DNA of 64,000 nt from contig NC_081553.1 in NCBI RefSeq assembly GCF_963082655.1, positions 43,684,260-43,748,259 on the forward strand, written 5' to 3'. Position numbers and translations under genes: made by a program. The notes under the pieces were generated by a model. That model was not told the DNA's origin, ran no database searches, and was given only the letters and a program-made list of their open reading frames with translations. Below are positions 1-12,438 of this stretch, one piece after another. Each line of letters begins with the position of its first letter. Positions within the stretch are counted from its first letter, which is position 1. The stretch comes from Stomoxys calcitrans (lineage: Eukaryota; Arthropoda; Insecta; Diptera; Muscidae).

Positions 1-591
1 TGGAAAATTGCATTAAATAAATTATTGCACGTCAAAGCACAAAAGAACTAAAATAAAAATCCCTACAATATCAACTCTATTGCTAATCAAATTTACACAT
101 GTCCCCAAAAGAAGGATGCATGGCTATGTCGCATAACTTTGCGAACATCCCAGGCAGCAAGAGTCCCCTTTTGTTACATTTAAGCACCATACTGAGATGC
201 ATAACAAAATGTGGTCAGAACATGCAATCGAAAAATTAAGTTAATATTGTGAGGTTAAGCACAAAAGAAAAAAATTGCTAGAAAATGAGCTAGACTAGGA
301 AAAAATAACGCAACAAGAAGTTGTTGAAGTTAATTTAAGCAAATGTGTGGAAATTGTCTGAAAGAAGGGCAATCTCTTTGGTAGCTGATTGAGTTGAGTG
401 AGTGGCTGATGTTATTATCATTGTTCTTTGGACCGACTACTTTTAAGCATGAGAAATCAGCAAAATGACCCTCATGTTAAAAAGCAATCATTTACCGGTG
501 GAATAGCCAAGAAGAAACATTCTAAAGACAGACAAGGTTAAGGGAGTAAAGACTGCGAGGAAACTTTTTTTTTTTTAATTGAAGCTAATAG
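1..591. other. AT-rich stretch, no gene seen
   Basis: No convincing coding region, RNA gene or recognisable repeat was seen. The stretch is AT-rich with scattered A and T runs and stop codons in all frames. Confidence 0.5.
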
Positions 592-772
592 GGCAATATT
601 TTCCTTAGATGGTAAAAAATATACAATTTTTCGTAAAAAAACAAATTTTTACTAAAATTGCAATTTAAAGAGAAGGGGCATTGTAGCCAATGGGGCAATA
701 TTTTCCTTAGATGGTAAAAAATATACAACAATTTTTCGCAAAAAAATCAAATTTTGACTAAAATTGCAATTT
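592..772. repeat. Two-copy direct repeat, ~75 bp unit
   Basis: A segment beginning GGGCAATATTTTCCTTAGAT occurs twice, about 101 bp apart, each time followed by an A/T-rich tract and AAAATTGCAATTTAAA. The copies differ by a few substitutions and a 3-bp indel. This looks like a local tandem duplication. Confidence 0.75.
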
Positions 773-859
773 AAAATATTTATAATTTGTAAATAGGCAA
801 AATTTCGGTAAAGTTTTCCATAGTTAGTAAAAATGTCTAAAAAATTGGTAAAATTGTCC

Positions 860-998
860 ATGATTGGTAAATCTGTCTCCAAAGCACCATCCACAAATAA
901 AAGTGAACCAATCGAGACAATATGGTGCTCAAATGAAAGGTTTTCGGGAGAAGAGTACGAATTTAATATTAAAAATTAGGTCCAGGGACCTAGGGAAC
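860..998 (+). repeat. Family E (Helitron-like) fragment
   Basis: This carries the family E signature of a 'gacaatatgg' block, then 'tcaaatgaaagg', then 'ggtcc', as in the longer copies at 13.8-16 kb and 32-33.4 kb. It is a fragment only, ending where the SINE begins. Confidence 0.5.
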
Positions 999-1320
999 GC
1001 CACCTTAGCGCAAAGGTTAGCATGTCCGCCTATGACGCTGAACGCCTGGGTTCGAATCCTGGCGAGACCATTAGAAAACAAATTTTCAGCAGTGGTTTTC
1101 CCCTCCTAATGCTGGCAACATTTGCGAGGTACTATGCCATGAAAAACTTCTCTCCAAAGATGTGTCGCACTGCGGCACGCCGTTCGGACTCGCCTATAAA
1201 AAGCAGGCCCCCTATAATTGAGCTTAAAACTTGAATCAGACTGCACTCATTGATATGAGAGAAGTTTGCCCCTGTTCCTTAGTGGAATGTTCATGGGCAA
1301 AATTTGCAATTTGCAATTTT
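999..1320 (+). mobile_element. tRNA-derived SINE, near full length
   Basis: The 5' ~72 bp resembles a tRNA gene, with an A-box-like TTAGCGCAAAGG at about 1005-1017 and a perfect B box GGTTCGAATCC at 1049-1059. A family-specific ~240-bp body follows, with landmarks GCACTGCGGCACGCCGTTCG, 'ttgagcttaaaacttgaatc' and 'gcccctgttccttag', ending in a short A/T-rich tail. The same head and body recur in at least nine other places in the window on both strands, so this is an interspersed SINE and not a tRNA gene. The parent tRNA is unresolved; the anticodon arm is loosely Val-like. RNA polymerase III transcription is inferred from the boxes. Confidence 0.85.
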
Positions 1321-2205
1321 TATTAGTTTTCTAGTCCCCAATACCTTTGATTTGATAACCATATTGTGCCCATCGGTCCACTTTTGGTTTTGGGTGGCGT
1401 TTTTGTGGTAAGGGGGAGGGAAGACCCCCCCCCCCCCTCCGATTTCTATGTTTCCTTCTAGACAAACTTACACAATCTGTGAAAATTTTAAGAAAATCGA
1501 TTCAGCCGTGTTTGATTCTACGGTACAAACAAAAAAAACCGAGTCCCATATAGTCATGATGGGTCATATGCCCATTTAAGGCATTTTTGGGAGGTTGGGC
1601 AACCCGCCTATACTTTAAACTGATTTTGTATGCCAGATTCGTAATCCACTCCAGAACACTTTTAATTTGAGGTCCATAGTGACATGAACCTCCAATGTTT
1701 CTGTTTGGGGAAATTTCTGGGATGGGATGGCCCGATGGGTACTTAGACCCAAATTTTAAAACCAGATTCGTATTCTATTTTCCAATATCTTTCATTTGAA
1801 TCCCATATGGTCCCGATCGGTCTACTTTTGATTTTGGTTGGTGTTTTTGGGTAACAGGGGAGGGTCCGCCCCCTTCCGAAATTAACAAATTATGAAGGCT
1901 ATTTCTCTTTTCTATCCATATTCACAATCTACTCCCGACCACCTTTCATTTGAGTCCCATATTGTCATGATCGTCCAAAAACCTTTTTTAGGGGGTTTTG
2001 GGGTTGGGGCGGCCCCCACCTACTTGGACCCAATTTCTAATATGAAATTCGTACTCTACTCCTGAATAACTTTCATTTGAGTCCTATATTGTCCCGATCG
2101 GTCCACTTTTATTTTTGGGTAGTACTTTTGGGGTAAGGGGGAGGGTCCGACCCCCTTCCGATATCAAAAAATTATTGATTTCCTTCCAGACCAACCTACA
2201 TAAAC
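1321..2205 (-). mobile_element. Family E (Helitron-like) non-autonomous element, minus orientation
   Basis: Repeated ~130-bp modules with 'tttgagtcccatattgtc', 'gatcggtccacttttg' and 'aagggggagggtc..ccccc' are present. These are the reverse complement of the plus-oriented modules at 13.9-15 kb. A 13-base C run lies at 1425-1437. No coding capacity was seen. Both ends are ill defined, and the element abuts family B at about 2205. Confidence 0.55.
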
Positions 2206-3087
2206 TGTGGAAATTTTCAAGGTAATCAGATATTGTGATAGTCGTCGGGGAAAGCGTTTTGCAAAATCTTGGCAAGATTGGTTTATAAATGCGCTTGCAG
2301 TGGCTCTAGGAGTGAAAATCGGGCGATATACGTATATGACAGCTATATCTAAATCTGAACCGATTTCTATGGAAATCACCAGTGACATCGAAAGTCACTA
2401 GGAAATCCTTCCTGCCAACCTACGAGAGAATCGGTTAACAAATAAACACTTTATTGCAATATTACCGAAAATCGGACGAACATATATATGGGAGCTATAT
2501 CTAAATCTGAACTGATTTCAAGCAAATTTCTCAGATATTGTGGTAGTGGTCGGGGAAAGCGCTTGACAAAATTGGCATTTAACTGCGCTTGCTGTGACTC
2601 TAAGAGTGAAAATCGGACGATATTTATATGTATGAGAGCTATATCTAAATCTGAACCGATTTCCCTGAAATTCACCAGTAATGTCGTCTGTCACCAGAAA
2701 ATCCAAATTTCGAGAGAATTGGTTAACATATAATCATTTTTTTTTTTTTGCATTATTACAGCAAATCGAACGATCATATATATGGGAGCTATATCCATAT
2801 CTGAACCGATTTTTTCCAATTTCAATAAGATTCGTCTCTAGGCCGTAAAACATGACTGTACCAAATTTTAAGACGATCGGATGAAAGCTGCGACCTGTAC
2901 TTTGTACGCAAATTAACGTGGACAGAAGGACAGACAGACAGACGGACATGGCTTAATCGAATGCGAAAATGATTCTGAGTCGATCGATATACTTATCAAT
3001 GGGTCTACCTCTCTTGCTTCTGGTTGTTCCAAAGACATGCACTAAGTTACAATACCCTGTACCACAGTAGTGGTGTAGGGTATAAAC
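2206..3087 (+). mobile_element. Family B dispersed repeat with GACA/GACG microsatellite tail
   Basis: Tandem ~150-bp monomers carry 'tatgggagctatatctaaatc' and 'gaaccgattt'. They are followed by a GACA/GACG tract at about 2921-2947, an 'acatggcttaatcgaa' core, and a terminal 'ataccctgtaccac..gtggtgtagggtat' inverted motif. This architecture (monomers, core, tetranucleotide tract, inverted terminal motif) matches what is known of dipteran mini-me/DINE-1 elements. The assignment is an inference. Confidence 0.55.
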
Positions 3088-3312
3088 ATTTTCAGTGGTG
3101 GTTTCCTCCTTCTTATCATGGATATATTTTTGAGCTACTATGCCCTCTCAAAATTTCTCTCCAAAAGGGTGTCGCACTGCGGCACGCCGTTCGGACTCGG
3201 CTACAAAATAGGGAGGCCCCTTACCATTGAGCTTAAACTTGAATGGGACAGCACTCATTTATATGTTAGAAGTTTTCCCCTGTTCCTTCATGGGCGTAGT
3301 TTGCAATTTTAC
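3088..3312 (+). mobile_element. 5'-truncated tRNA-derived SINE
   Basis: This contains the SINE body (TTCAGTGGTGGTTTCCTCC, GCACTGCGGCACGCCGTTCG, 'cattgagcttaaacttgaat', 'cccctgttccttcatggg') but lacks the tRNA-like head and both promoter boxes. The truncation point abuts the family B terminus. Confidence 0.75.
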
Positions 3313-5745
3313 AAAGGGAATGACTAGATTCCTATGGCGGCGGGTATAAAAACCAACTGTTCATACACCCCTCGTTTTTAATATCTTTAGTATAGTTAAA
3401 GGAATGTTTTTAAACAAAGTTCTTCTGGTTTCTTTTCTTTCTCTCCTTCAATATTTCAAGGTATTGCAAACGGCATGACTAGATTATTATACCCCTTCCT
3501 TTGATGGTGGGTATAAAAACCAACTGTCTATACACCCCTCGTATTTTATATCTTTAGTATAGCCAAAGGAATGTTTTTAAACCGAGTTCTTCTTGTTTCT
3601 TTTCTTTCTCTCCTTCAATATTTCAAGGTATTGCAAACGGCATGACTAGATTATTATACCCCTTCCTTAGTGGTGGGTATAAAAATCAACTGTTCATACA
3701 CCCCTCGTATTTTATATCTTTTGTATAGCCAAAGGAATGTTTTTAAAACGAGTTCTTCTTGTTTGTTTTCCTTCTCTCTTTCAATATTTCAAGGCATTGC
3801 AAACGGCATGACAAGATTATTATACCCCTTCCTATGGTGGTGGGTATAATAACCAACTGTTCATACGCCCCTCGTATCTTATATCTTTAGTATAGCCAAA
3901 GGAATGTTTTTAAACAAAGTTCTTCTGGTTTCTTTTCTTTCCCTCCTTCAATATTTCAAGGTATGACAAACGGAATGACTAGATTATTATACCACTTCCT
4001 ATGATGGTGGGTATAAAAATCAACTGTTCATACACCCCTCGTATTTAATATTTTAGTATAGCTAAAGGAATGTTTTTAAACAAAGTTCTTCTTGTTTCTT
4101 TTCCTTCTCTCCTTCAATATTTCAAGGTATTGCAAACGGCATGACTAGATTATTATACCCCTTCCTTAGTGGTGGGTATAAAAACCAACTGTCCATACAC
4201 CCCTCGTATTTTATATTTTTAGTATAGTCAAAGGAATGTTTTTAAACAGAGTTCTTTTTGTTTCTTTTCTTTCTCTCCTTCAATATTTCAAGGTATTGCA
4301 AACGGCATGACTAGATTATTATACCCCTTCCTACGGTGGTGGGTATAAAAACCAACTGTTTAAACACCCCTCGTATTATATATCTTTAGTATAGCCAAAG
4401 GAATGTTTTTAAACCGAGTTTATTTTCTTTCTCTCCTTCAATATTTCAAGGTATTGCAAACGGCATGACTAGATTATTACACCCCTTCCTTAGTGGTGGT
4501 TATAAAAACCAACTGTTCATACACCCCTCGTATTTTATATCTTTAGTATAGCCAAAGGAATGTTTTTAAACCGAGTTCTTCTTGTTTCTTTTCTTTCTCT
4601 CCTTCAATATTTCAAGGTATTGCAAACGGCATGACTAGATTATTATACCCCTTCCTTAGTGGTGGGTATAAAAATCAACTGTTCATACACCCCTCGTATT
4701 TTATATCTTTGGTATAGCCAAAGGAATGTTTTTAAAACGAGTTCTTCTTGTTTCTTTTCCTTCTCTCTTTCAATATTTCAAGGCATTGCAAACGGCATGA
4801 CAAGATTATTATACCCCTTCCTATGGTGGTGGGTATAATAACCAACTGTTCATACGCCCCTCGTATCTTATATCTTTAGTATAGCCAAAGGAATGTTTTT
4901 AAACAAAGTTCTTCTGGTTTCTTTTCTTTCCCTCCTTCAATATTTCAAGGTATGACAAACGGAATGACTAGATTATTATACCACTTCCTATGATGGTGGG
5001 TATAAAAATCAACTGTTCATACACCCCTCGTATTTAATATTTTAGTATAGCTAAAGGAATGTTTTTAAACAAAGTTCTTCTTGTTTCTTTTCTTTCTCTC
5101 CTTCAATATTTCAAGGTATTGCAAACGGCATGACTAGATTATTATACCCCTTCCTTAGTGGTGGGTATAAAAACCAACTGTTGATACACCCCTCGTATTT
5201 TATATCTTTAGTATAGCCAAAGGAATGTTTTTAAACCGAGTTCTTCTTGTTTCTTTTCCTTCTCTCTTTCAATATTTCAAGGTATTACAAACGGAATGAC
5301 TAGATTATTATACCCCTTCCTTTGGTGGTGGGTATAAAAACCAACTGTTCATACACCCCTCGTATTTTATATCTTTAGTATAGCCAAAGCAATGATTTTA
5401 AACAGAGTTCTTCTTGTTTGTTTTCTTTCTCTCCTTCAATATTTCAAGGTATTGCAAACGGCATGACTAGATTATTATACCCCTTTCTCTGGTGGTGGGT
5501 AAAAAAACCAACTGTTCATACATCCCTCGTATTTTATATCTTTAGTATAGCCAAAGGATTGTTTTTAAACCGAGTTTTTCTTGTTTCTTTTCTTTCTCTC
5601 TTTCAATATTTCAAGATATTACAAACGGAATAACTGGGTTATTATACCCCTTCCTATAGTGGTGGGTATAAAAACCAACTGTTCATACATCCCTCGTATT
5701 TTATGTATTTAGTATAGCCAAAGGAATGTTTTTAATCAAAGTTCT
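3313..5745 (+). repeat. Satellite array, ~166-bp monomers, 14-15 copies, with higher-order structure
   Basis: The landmark 'aaccaactgt' recurs at about 3351, 3519, 3687, 3851, 4019, 4185, 4350, 4508, 4675, 4840, 5008, 5171, 5340, 5507 and 5675, a period of about 166 bp. Rare variants ('gtatgacaaacggaatg' at 3961 and 4950, and 'aaggcattgc' near 3790 and 4780) recur exactly 989 bp apart, showing a six-monomer higher-order duplication. About 70 bp of each monomer ('atatttcaaggtattgcaaa' through 'ggtgggtataaaaa') matches the reverse complement of the left end of the D element at 17,093. The other ~95 bp is pyrimidine-rich ('cttcttgtttcttttctttc'). Short ORFs here are repeat artefacts. Confidence 0.9.
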
Positions 5746-7779
5746 TCTTGTTTCTCTCTTGCCTTATTTTGTGTTTGGTTTCGTTAATGAGAATCGATTC
5801 TTGTTTTGCCTACAACATACGGGTTATGGTAAAGGGGTACCAGCCCGCCAACTTCTTTTTCTCTGGGCCAGCGCCTTTCTGACTGACATTTTAATCTCTT
5901 CAATAGTTTAGCAATAGCGTGTGTCTTCAAAAGTCACAAACAACACATACGATAATTTCAAGACTTAAAGTGGAATATTTTTAGCACACAACTCAATTAA
6001 AAGGAGTAAATATTGTGCTTTGATATATGACATCGTTTGTCTTTCCAGCAGCAGTCTGTGCTTAAGCACTTGTTCTTCTACCCCTCTCCGTATTTTTTGC
6101 GGGTTTAATAAAAAAAATATGCATTGCCATTTTTATAGCCACCATTGAATGTGTCTGATTTTATATTTCCTCTCTGGTTTTCGAAAATTAATTTATTTTA
6201 TTGCCTTGGTAGGATTTTGTTTTTGCAGCTGCTCGCACGGCAAAAAGGCAGGAATATTTCAAAGCATTTTTGTATTGCCTCCTTTATCAGAGCAACTCTT
6301 TTTTTTTTTGTTTTGCGGTTCATGCAACCAGTTATGCAGTCATTTCATAGTGAATTTATTGTTGGAAGGTGTAAAAGTTGTCGCTCTAGTTTTTATTTCT
6401 AAAACGATTTGGCTTTTCTTCGCCATTGCGTTTTTCTTTGCTTGCGTACTTTAAAAATCAATTTATCCCTGGATTATCTGCGTAGAGGGGTGGGGAAGAG
6501 GAGCTATGAGAACAGGATGCTCTATGCGATTATTTATTCTGTGCTAACGTGCTAAATTGAATTTCGTTTAGGCAAAGATTTATCACTTGCTTGGGAGTTG
6601 TCTGCTGATTTCCTCCCAAAGAAGGAAATCATTTTGGAGTTAGAAGATAAAGCAGCCAGTGGATGGATGATATGGAAGCTAAAAAGAGTTTGAGGCATAG
6701 CAAATTCTTAAACTTAAAATATTTTCAAAGTTTGGTAAATGTTTGTTTTATGCTAATTATATTCGAAAGAAGAAAAAGGAGTCAGCAATTTTGCCTTTAG
6801 ACTGAACTTCATTTCTCTACCCATGCTATCATGCCCTTAGTTGTTTACTCCAAAACCACTTTCTGGTCTCCATCAATGCCTTGGTAGCCACAGCAACTCC
6901 ACTTTGATTAATTTCAAAACTTTCTTAAAAATAGAACACAAACATTTCTAAGCAATCATGCACACATAATGCATCATAACGTGGCCACCACATATGCTTC
7001 CCAGAAACCCTTGTACGAACTCGTTAACACATTTTTGTAGCTTTGATGCTTTGTTTCTTGGCAATTGAGGTCTTAAATAACAATAGCAGACCACCAGCAT
7101 TCCAATTACTGCAAGTCAAAGCGATGTACAATAGTACCAACCCAATCCAGCCCAACTGGACTAGTCATCACACTCAAGTCCATAGAGCAAGAGAACATCA
7201 CAGAAAAACAAAAAAATGTCCTCCACTTGGCCATAAATAAGAAAATCTCCAATGACCACAACTTCTTAGTTATTGCGGTAAGCCACATAAGATGCACTTG
7301 TGCACTTGGCACTTGGCACTCGGCACTTGGCACTAGGACTCTATACTCCACCTCGTTGGCGGTGATAGCGTGTAGGCCTACAACATAATGTTTTGCACAT
7401 ACAACAACTCGTGTTGCATGGTGATATGCTTTATGTATCCTGTCATATTTAGCTGAAACTATTTTTTCGTCGTCTCACTTTGTGTCCTCTTGTGTGACGT
7501 TCCTATTTGCAATGGGCCATAGTCAACTGAGAGATGGTAAAAGCAAGACATTCCACTTTGATTTAGAAACACTCCACTAAATGGACAATCATCCATAAGG
7601 AAACTGTCGGCAGCTGCCATTATTTCCACTCATTTGAAGCAGCAGCAGCAACAGCAGCTTCAACAGGCAATAAAGTAATGGAAGGGACATAACAGAGATG
7701 ATAAACTTCTAAGTATGGTACCAAACCAAAAAAAAAAAATCTTTCTAAAATTTCGATAAAAAAAAATTCGGTGTTTTGG
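5746..7779. other. Non-repetitive intergenic or intronic stretch, no gene recognised
   Basis: There is no long ORF with coding character. The longest open frame (6149-6454, +) translates to a low-complexity hydrophobic F/L-rich string from T-rich DNA and is judged non-coding. A short CAG-rich run lies at about 7640-7662. Confidence 0.5.
7292..7337. repeat. Short tandem repeat, CACTTGG-type heptamer
   Basis: About six imperfect copies of a 7-bp unit (cacttgg/cactcgg) lie in tandem. This is a minisatellite-scale simple repeat. Confidence 0.75.
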
Positions 7780-9116
7780 AGAGTGGGGTGGTCCCCCAAT
7801 CACTAAGCCCTGAAAATATATCAGCAATGTGCTCTATACTCATATATTTGAACCGTATATTGCCATTGGCCTCGAAATTGGATATCAAATTCGTTTTCTA
7901 ATCTCAAATACCTTTCACTTAAACCCCATATTGAAAAAACCAGCAAATATGTCCGGTTTGGGGTGTGGGCCCTTAAAACTATGAATATCGAGCTCCACTC
8001 TCTTGAAGACCCAAATTGTCTTGAAGATCAAATACGTCCTTCTTGGGGGATATTATGGTGGTAGGACGTGCCCTAGACAGTTGATGTCAGATTCATGGTC
8101 TACTTCCAAATACCCGTCATTTGAGCTCCATTTTTCCATAGTCGGCAAATATGACCGGTTTGGGGAGTGTTTTGGGGGATAGGGTGGCCACTCAGTGACT
8201 TGGCTTTGAAAATATATATCAGATTCGTGTTCTACTCTAAAATAGCTCTTATTTGAGTCTCATATTGTAATGGTCAGCAAATACTTCCCATTTGGTTGTG
8301 TTTTGGGGATGGGGTGGCCTCAAAGACACTTTTCCCCAACATTAATATCAGATTCGTACTTTACTTCGAAAGACCTTTCATTTGAGCCCCATATTGCTAT
8401 GGTTGTAAATTTGTCTTCTTTGGGGCATGTTCTCGGAGCGGCCCCTCCAAACACTTGGTCACACATCTGGATATCAGGTTCGTATTCTACACTCAGATAC
8501 CTTGTATTTAAGCCCCATATTGCCGTGGTCAGTAAATAAGTCATGTTTGGGGGTGTTTTTTGGGGAAGGAATGGACCCCCAGAAACTTTTTCCCAAATTT
8601 GTATATCAGATTCGTATACTACTCGCAAATATCTTTCATGTGAGTCCCATATTGTCATGGTCGGTAAATATGTCCGATTTGGGGTGTTTTGGGGGTTGGG
8701 GTGGTCCCCTAACACTTAGTCCGACAATTGGATATCAGATACGTTTTCTTATCCCAAATTCCTTTCATTTAAGTCCCATATTATCGTGATTGGTCTAAAT
8801 ATATGTTTAGTAGGTTTAAGGGTGAAGCGGTCCCCCTAGGTACCCCATCCGAAATTTTGATACCAAATTTTATTTTTAGAGCACTATATGAGAGCACACA
8901 AAATTTCGCTTAAATCGCAACACACATCTCCGTGATCTGGCGTTTCTGAAAATTAGGGTAAGGGGGAGGGTCCACCCCCCTTCAGATATCAAAAATTTAA
9001 ACATTCTTTTACCACGGTATCATTATGCACCAAAATCGGTTCAGCCGTTTCTGAGTCTATAAGGAACACACAAACAAACAAACCTACAAAGAAACACAAA
9101 TTGATTTTTATATATA
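7780..9116 (-). mobile_element. Family E (Helitron-like) element, minus orientation, ~130-bp internal modules
   Basis: At least six tandem modules of about 130 bp each carry 'tttcatttgagccccatatt', 'tgtccgatttgggg' and 'gatatcagattcgt'. The right end is the reverse complement of the family 5' end ('ttatatataa...caatttgtgtttgtttg'), so the element reads leftward. It is non-coding; apparent ORFs on both strands come from the repeat period. Confidence 0.6.
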
Positions 9117-10272
9117 AGACTAGCTTAACCGGGGCCGCTCCGATGTTTGGGGGTACGCCCTTAATCACCCCCTTAACTGAACTTTATTTCCGACCATAGC
9201 AATATGGAGCTCAAATCAACGGTATTTGGGAGTAAAGAACGAATTTGGTACCTATTTTCAGGGCAAAGTGCCGTTGGCCACCCCAGTCCCAAAACATCCT
9301 CCAAATGGTTCATGTTTATCGACTGTGGGACTTGGGAGTGGAGAAGGAATTTGATACTCATATTTGAGTCGAAATGCCTGAGGTGCCATCCCTACCCTAC
9401 CAAGCCCATCTCATTACTCTAATTTTCAATAATACCAGATCTCGGAGATTGTTAATGCGATTGAAAGGTATTGGAGACTAAAACCATCCACCAAACGGTT
9501 CATATTTAACGACTGCGGCAATACGGGGCTCAATCACGACAATATAGAGATCAAACGAAAGATGCTTGAGAGAAAAAAAAAACGAATTTGATATCCAATT
9601 GAATAACCATACGTTTGCATTTATAAGCATTAAACTATTTGGGATGGAAATTGATTGATTTTCGGGAAATTTATACTCATTTTTTTGGACAAAGACCTTG
9701 GGGTCCACAACACCCTGAAACAGAATTTATTTACCAATCATGCCAATATGGGCCTCATATAAAATGTATTTGAAAGTAGAGTATGAAGCTTATATTTGCT
9801 TTGAGGGCCAAGTGTCTGCGTAGCCACCCCACTCCCGAAATACCCCCTAAACCGGAAATATTTACCAAAACGGTAATATAGGTAGAGAAAAAATTTGCCC
9901 AGGAACCGTGCAGGGGCAAACTTCTCACACACCAATGAATGGTTTCCGATTCAATAAAACCCAATGAAAAAGGACCTTGTCCCATAGCCGAGTCTGAATG
10001 GCGTGCCGCAGTGAGACACCTCTTAGGGGAGAATTTTTTACATAACCATGCATGGCATGGTACCTCGCAAATGTCGCCAGGATTTAAAGGGGTTAACCAC
10101 TGCTTTAAATTTTTTCGATGTTTTCGACAGGATTTGAACACAGGCGTGCAGCGTCATAGGCGAACATAGGTTACAGTGGCGCGAATTTGATATCCACGGG
10201 CATTTTGCCCACACTATAAAAAGATATTAGGGAGTTAAAGAAGGAGCCGCGGAGCTGTCCCGGTTCGGCTAG
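9117..10272 (+). mobile_element. Family E (Helitron-like) element, plus orientation, CTAG 3' end
   Basis: Plus-oriented E modules ('agcaatatggagctcaaatc', 'gggagtaaagaacgaatttg') run to a GC-rich 3' segment and end CTAG at 10,269-10,272, followed by T. A minus-strand SINE is nested at 9,889-10,182. The first ~40 bp (from 'gactagcttaaccgg') is the inverted 3' end of another copy, so the left boundary is a junction of two fragments. Confidence 0.5.
9889..10182 (-). mobile_element. tRNA-derived SINE, minus strand, nested in family E
   Basis: Read on the minus strand, this starts with a tRNA-like head (near 'gcgtcataggcg..cat'), has a decayed B box (ggatttgaaca), and then the SINE body with 'ggcgtgccgcagtgagacac' and 'ggggcaaacttctcaca'. 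It is almost full length but diverged. Confidence 0.75.
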
Positions 10273-10278
10273 TATTGT

Positions 10279-11630
10279 ATAAAAAATCTCGACGAAATTT
10301 TTTGAGAAAATTAATATTGATAGGCATCCTGCAGACAGTCCAATATGGTTTTGTGGAATTCTGTATATGCAATAACTTGTGAAACATTTACGAAATTTTA
10401 CGGTTGACAAATGACAACAAACTACCCAAAATCTGACAAACACATAAATGGGAGCTATATCTAAATCTGAATCGATTTTGACCAAACTTTATGGATATTG
10501 TGAAAGTCGTCGAAGAAAGCGTTGTACAAAATTTTGGGAAGATTGGTCAATAAATGCGCTTGCAGTGGGTCTAGGAGAAAATTGGGCGATGTATATATAT
10601 ATACGGGAGCTATATTTAAATCTGAACCGATTTCTACGAAATTAACCATTAATATCGCGAGTAATAAGAAAACCTTTCCTGCCGAATTTCGAGAGAATCG
10701 GTTAACAAATGATCATTTTATTGCTGTATTACTGCAAATCGGACGAACATATATACGGGAGCTATATCCAAATCTGAACCGATTTCTATGAAATTCACCA
10801 GTAATATTGAGAGTCAAGAGAAAATCCTTCCTAGCAAATTTCAAGATAATCGGTCAACAAATGACCATTTTATTGCTGTATTACTGCAAATCGGACGAAC
10901 ATATAAACGGGAGCTATATGCAAATCTGAACCGATTTGTATGAAATTCACCAGTAATATTGAGAGTCAAGAGAAAATCCTTCCTAGCAAATTTCAAGATA
11001 ATCGGTCAACAAATGACCATTTTATTGCTGTATTACTGCAAATCGGACGAACATATATGTGGGAGCTATATGCAAATCTGAACCGATTTCTATGAAATTT
11101 ACCAGTAATATTGAGAGTCAAGAGAAAATCCTTCATACCAAATTTCAAAAGAATCGGTTAACAAATGATCATTTTATTGGTGTATTACTGCAAATCGGAC
11201 GAACATATATATAGGGGCTATATCCAAATCTGAACCGATTTCTATGAAATTTACCAGTAATGTTGGGAGTCATAAGAAAACCCTTCCTACCAAATTTCAA
11301 GAGAATCGGTTAACAACTGATCATTTTGTTGCTATATTACTGCAAATCGGACGAACATATATATGGCAGCTATATTCAAATCTGAATCGATTTTTTTCCA
11401 ATTTCAATAGGCTTGGTCTCCAGGCCGAAAAATATGCCCATACCCAATTTGAAGACGATCGGATGAAAATTGCGACCTGTAGTTTGTACACAAATAAACA
11501 TGGACAGACGGACGGACACACAGACAGACAGACGGACAGACCGATGGACATAGCTAAATCGAATCAGAAAGTAATTCATTACAGGAATTTATTTTCAAAA
11601 AAAAATTGTAAGTATGTAGAAAAATTTCGC
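10279..11630 (+). mobile_element. Family B repeat, five or more ~152-bp monomers plus GACA/GACG tail
   Basis: The 'cggacgaacat' landmark recurs at about 10740, 10893, 11046, 11198 and 11348 (period ~152 bp), each with 'gggagctatat..aaatctgaaccgattt'. A GACG/GACA tract at about 11,501-11,545 and a 'gacatagctaaatcgaatca' core follow, as in the 2.2-kb copy. ORFs of up to 131 codons across it are by-products of the monomer sequence. Confidence 0.65.
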
Positions 11631-12438
11631 TTCAAATAATTATACGAAGTTTTCAGTGGTACCATTCTATTCATACCATTTGTCATCCCTGTTACTCAAA
11701 GTAGGTACTGCAAAAAATCGTATCGTTATGTGTTTGCGATTCATAGTGTGTCCATAGCTGTGTTTACACTTGTGGTCTCAGGTGTATTGATGTGAAGCAG
11801 CAGTAGGTAGGAAAGTAGTACGACGTATCGTGTCGTACCATCTTTTTGTTCTCTATCTTCTTTTAACTCATTTTAATTACCAAATATGTCATGGTGAAGA
11901 AGTTCAACTCAACCCAAGTATTGGCAAGGAGCTATACAAAGAAGTGAATTGGTAGAGCCTACATTGAAAGTCGCAGGCTGCAAACAAAAATAGAAAAAAC
12001 GCAACGAATTTACACACGCATATCTTCTTTGCAGTGTGCATACAAAAAGGCAATATTAGAAAAACCATAACAAATTAATTAGGAATATAAGTGGAATTTA
12101 GCCCAAGGGAAATGGTGGTCGCTGCAAAAACGTCTCTCTCTCTTTATGAAAAAATGTAGCAAACGCCTAATGAAGGCACTAAGATTCCAATTAATTGTTT
12201 CATTATTACAAATACTTTATTGATTGCCATAGTGCGTGCAGCACAGCAAGGAATTGAAATAGGAAAGACTGGTTTTTTTTATTCAGATTAATTTTATGGT
12301 TAATTAAAAATAAATAAATATGGCTAAAAGAAGACTTCATGACATAAAGGATCATGGAAACAATGTTGCCTTCAATGGCGGTACCTACAGTAATGGAGCA
12401 GTTGAGTTGAATAGCTGCGGGAATTGATTGAAAGTGTT
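11631..12438. other. Non-repetitive stretch, no gene recognised
   Basis: No coding signal or recognised repeat was seen. A short TC run (ctctctctcttt) lies at about 12,133. Confidence 0.45.

Noticed and set aside
999..1072. tRNA gene
   Set aside because: The B box is perfect, but no convincing acceptor stem can be paired, and the same sequence plus a 240-bp body recurs dispersed on both strands. It is a SINE head. The same holds for the heads at 45,671, 58,761 and 60,268.
3313..5745. CRISPR-like array
   Set aside because: The repeats are 166 bp with no unique spacers, in a eukaryotic genome; it is a satellite.
6149..6454. 101-codon hydrophobic ORF, possible small membrane protein
   Set aside because: It comes from T-rich DNA, has low-complexity F/L composition, overlaps another open frame on the same strand and has no recognisable motif or neighbour.
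8320..8715. 131-codon minus-strand ORF
   Set aside because: It repeats with the ~130-bp module of a family E element and has an equally open plus-strand shadow.
11244..11639. 131-codon ORF ending in a Thr/Asp/Gln-rich tail
   Set aside because: It is a read-through of family B monomers into the GACA/GACG microsatellite; not a gene.
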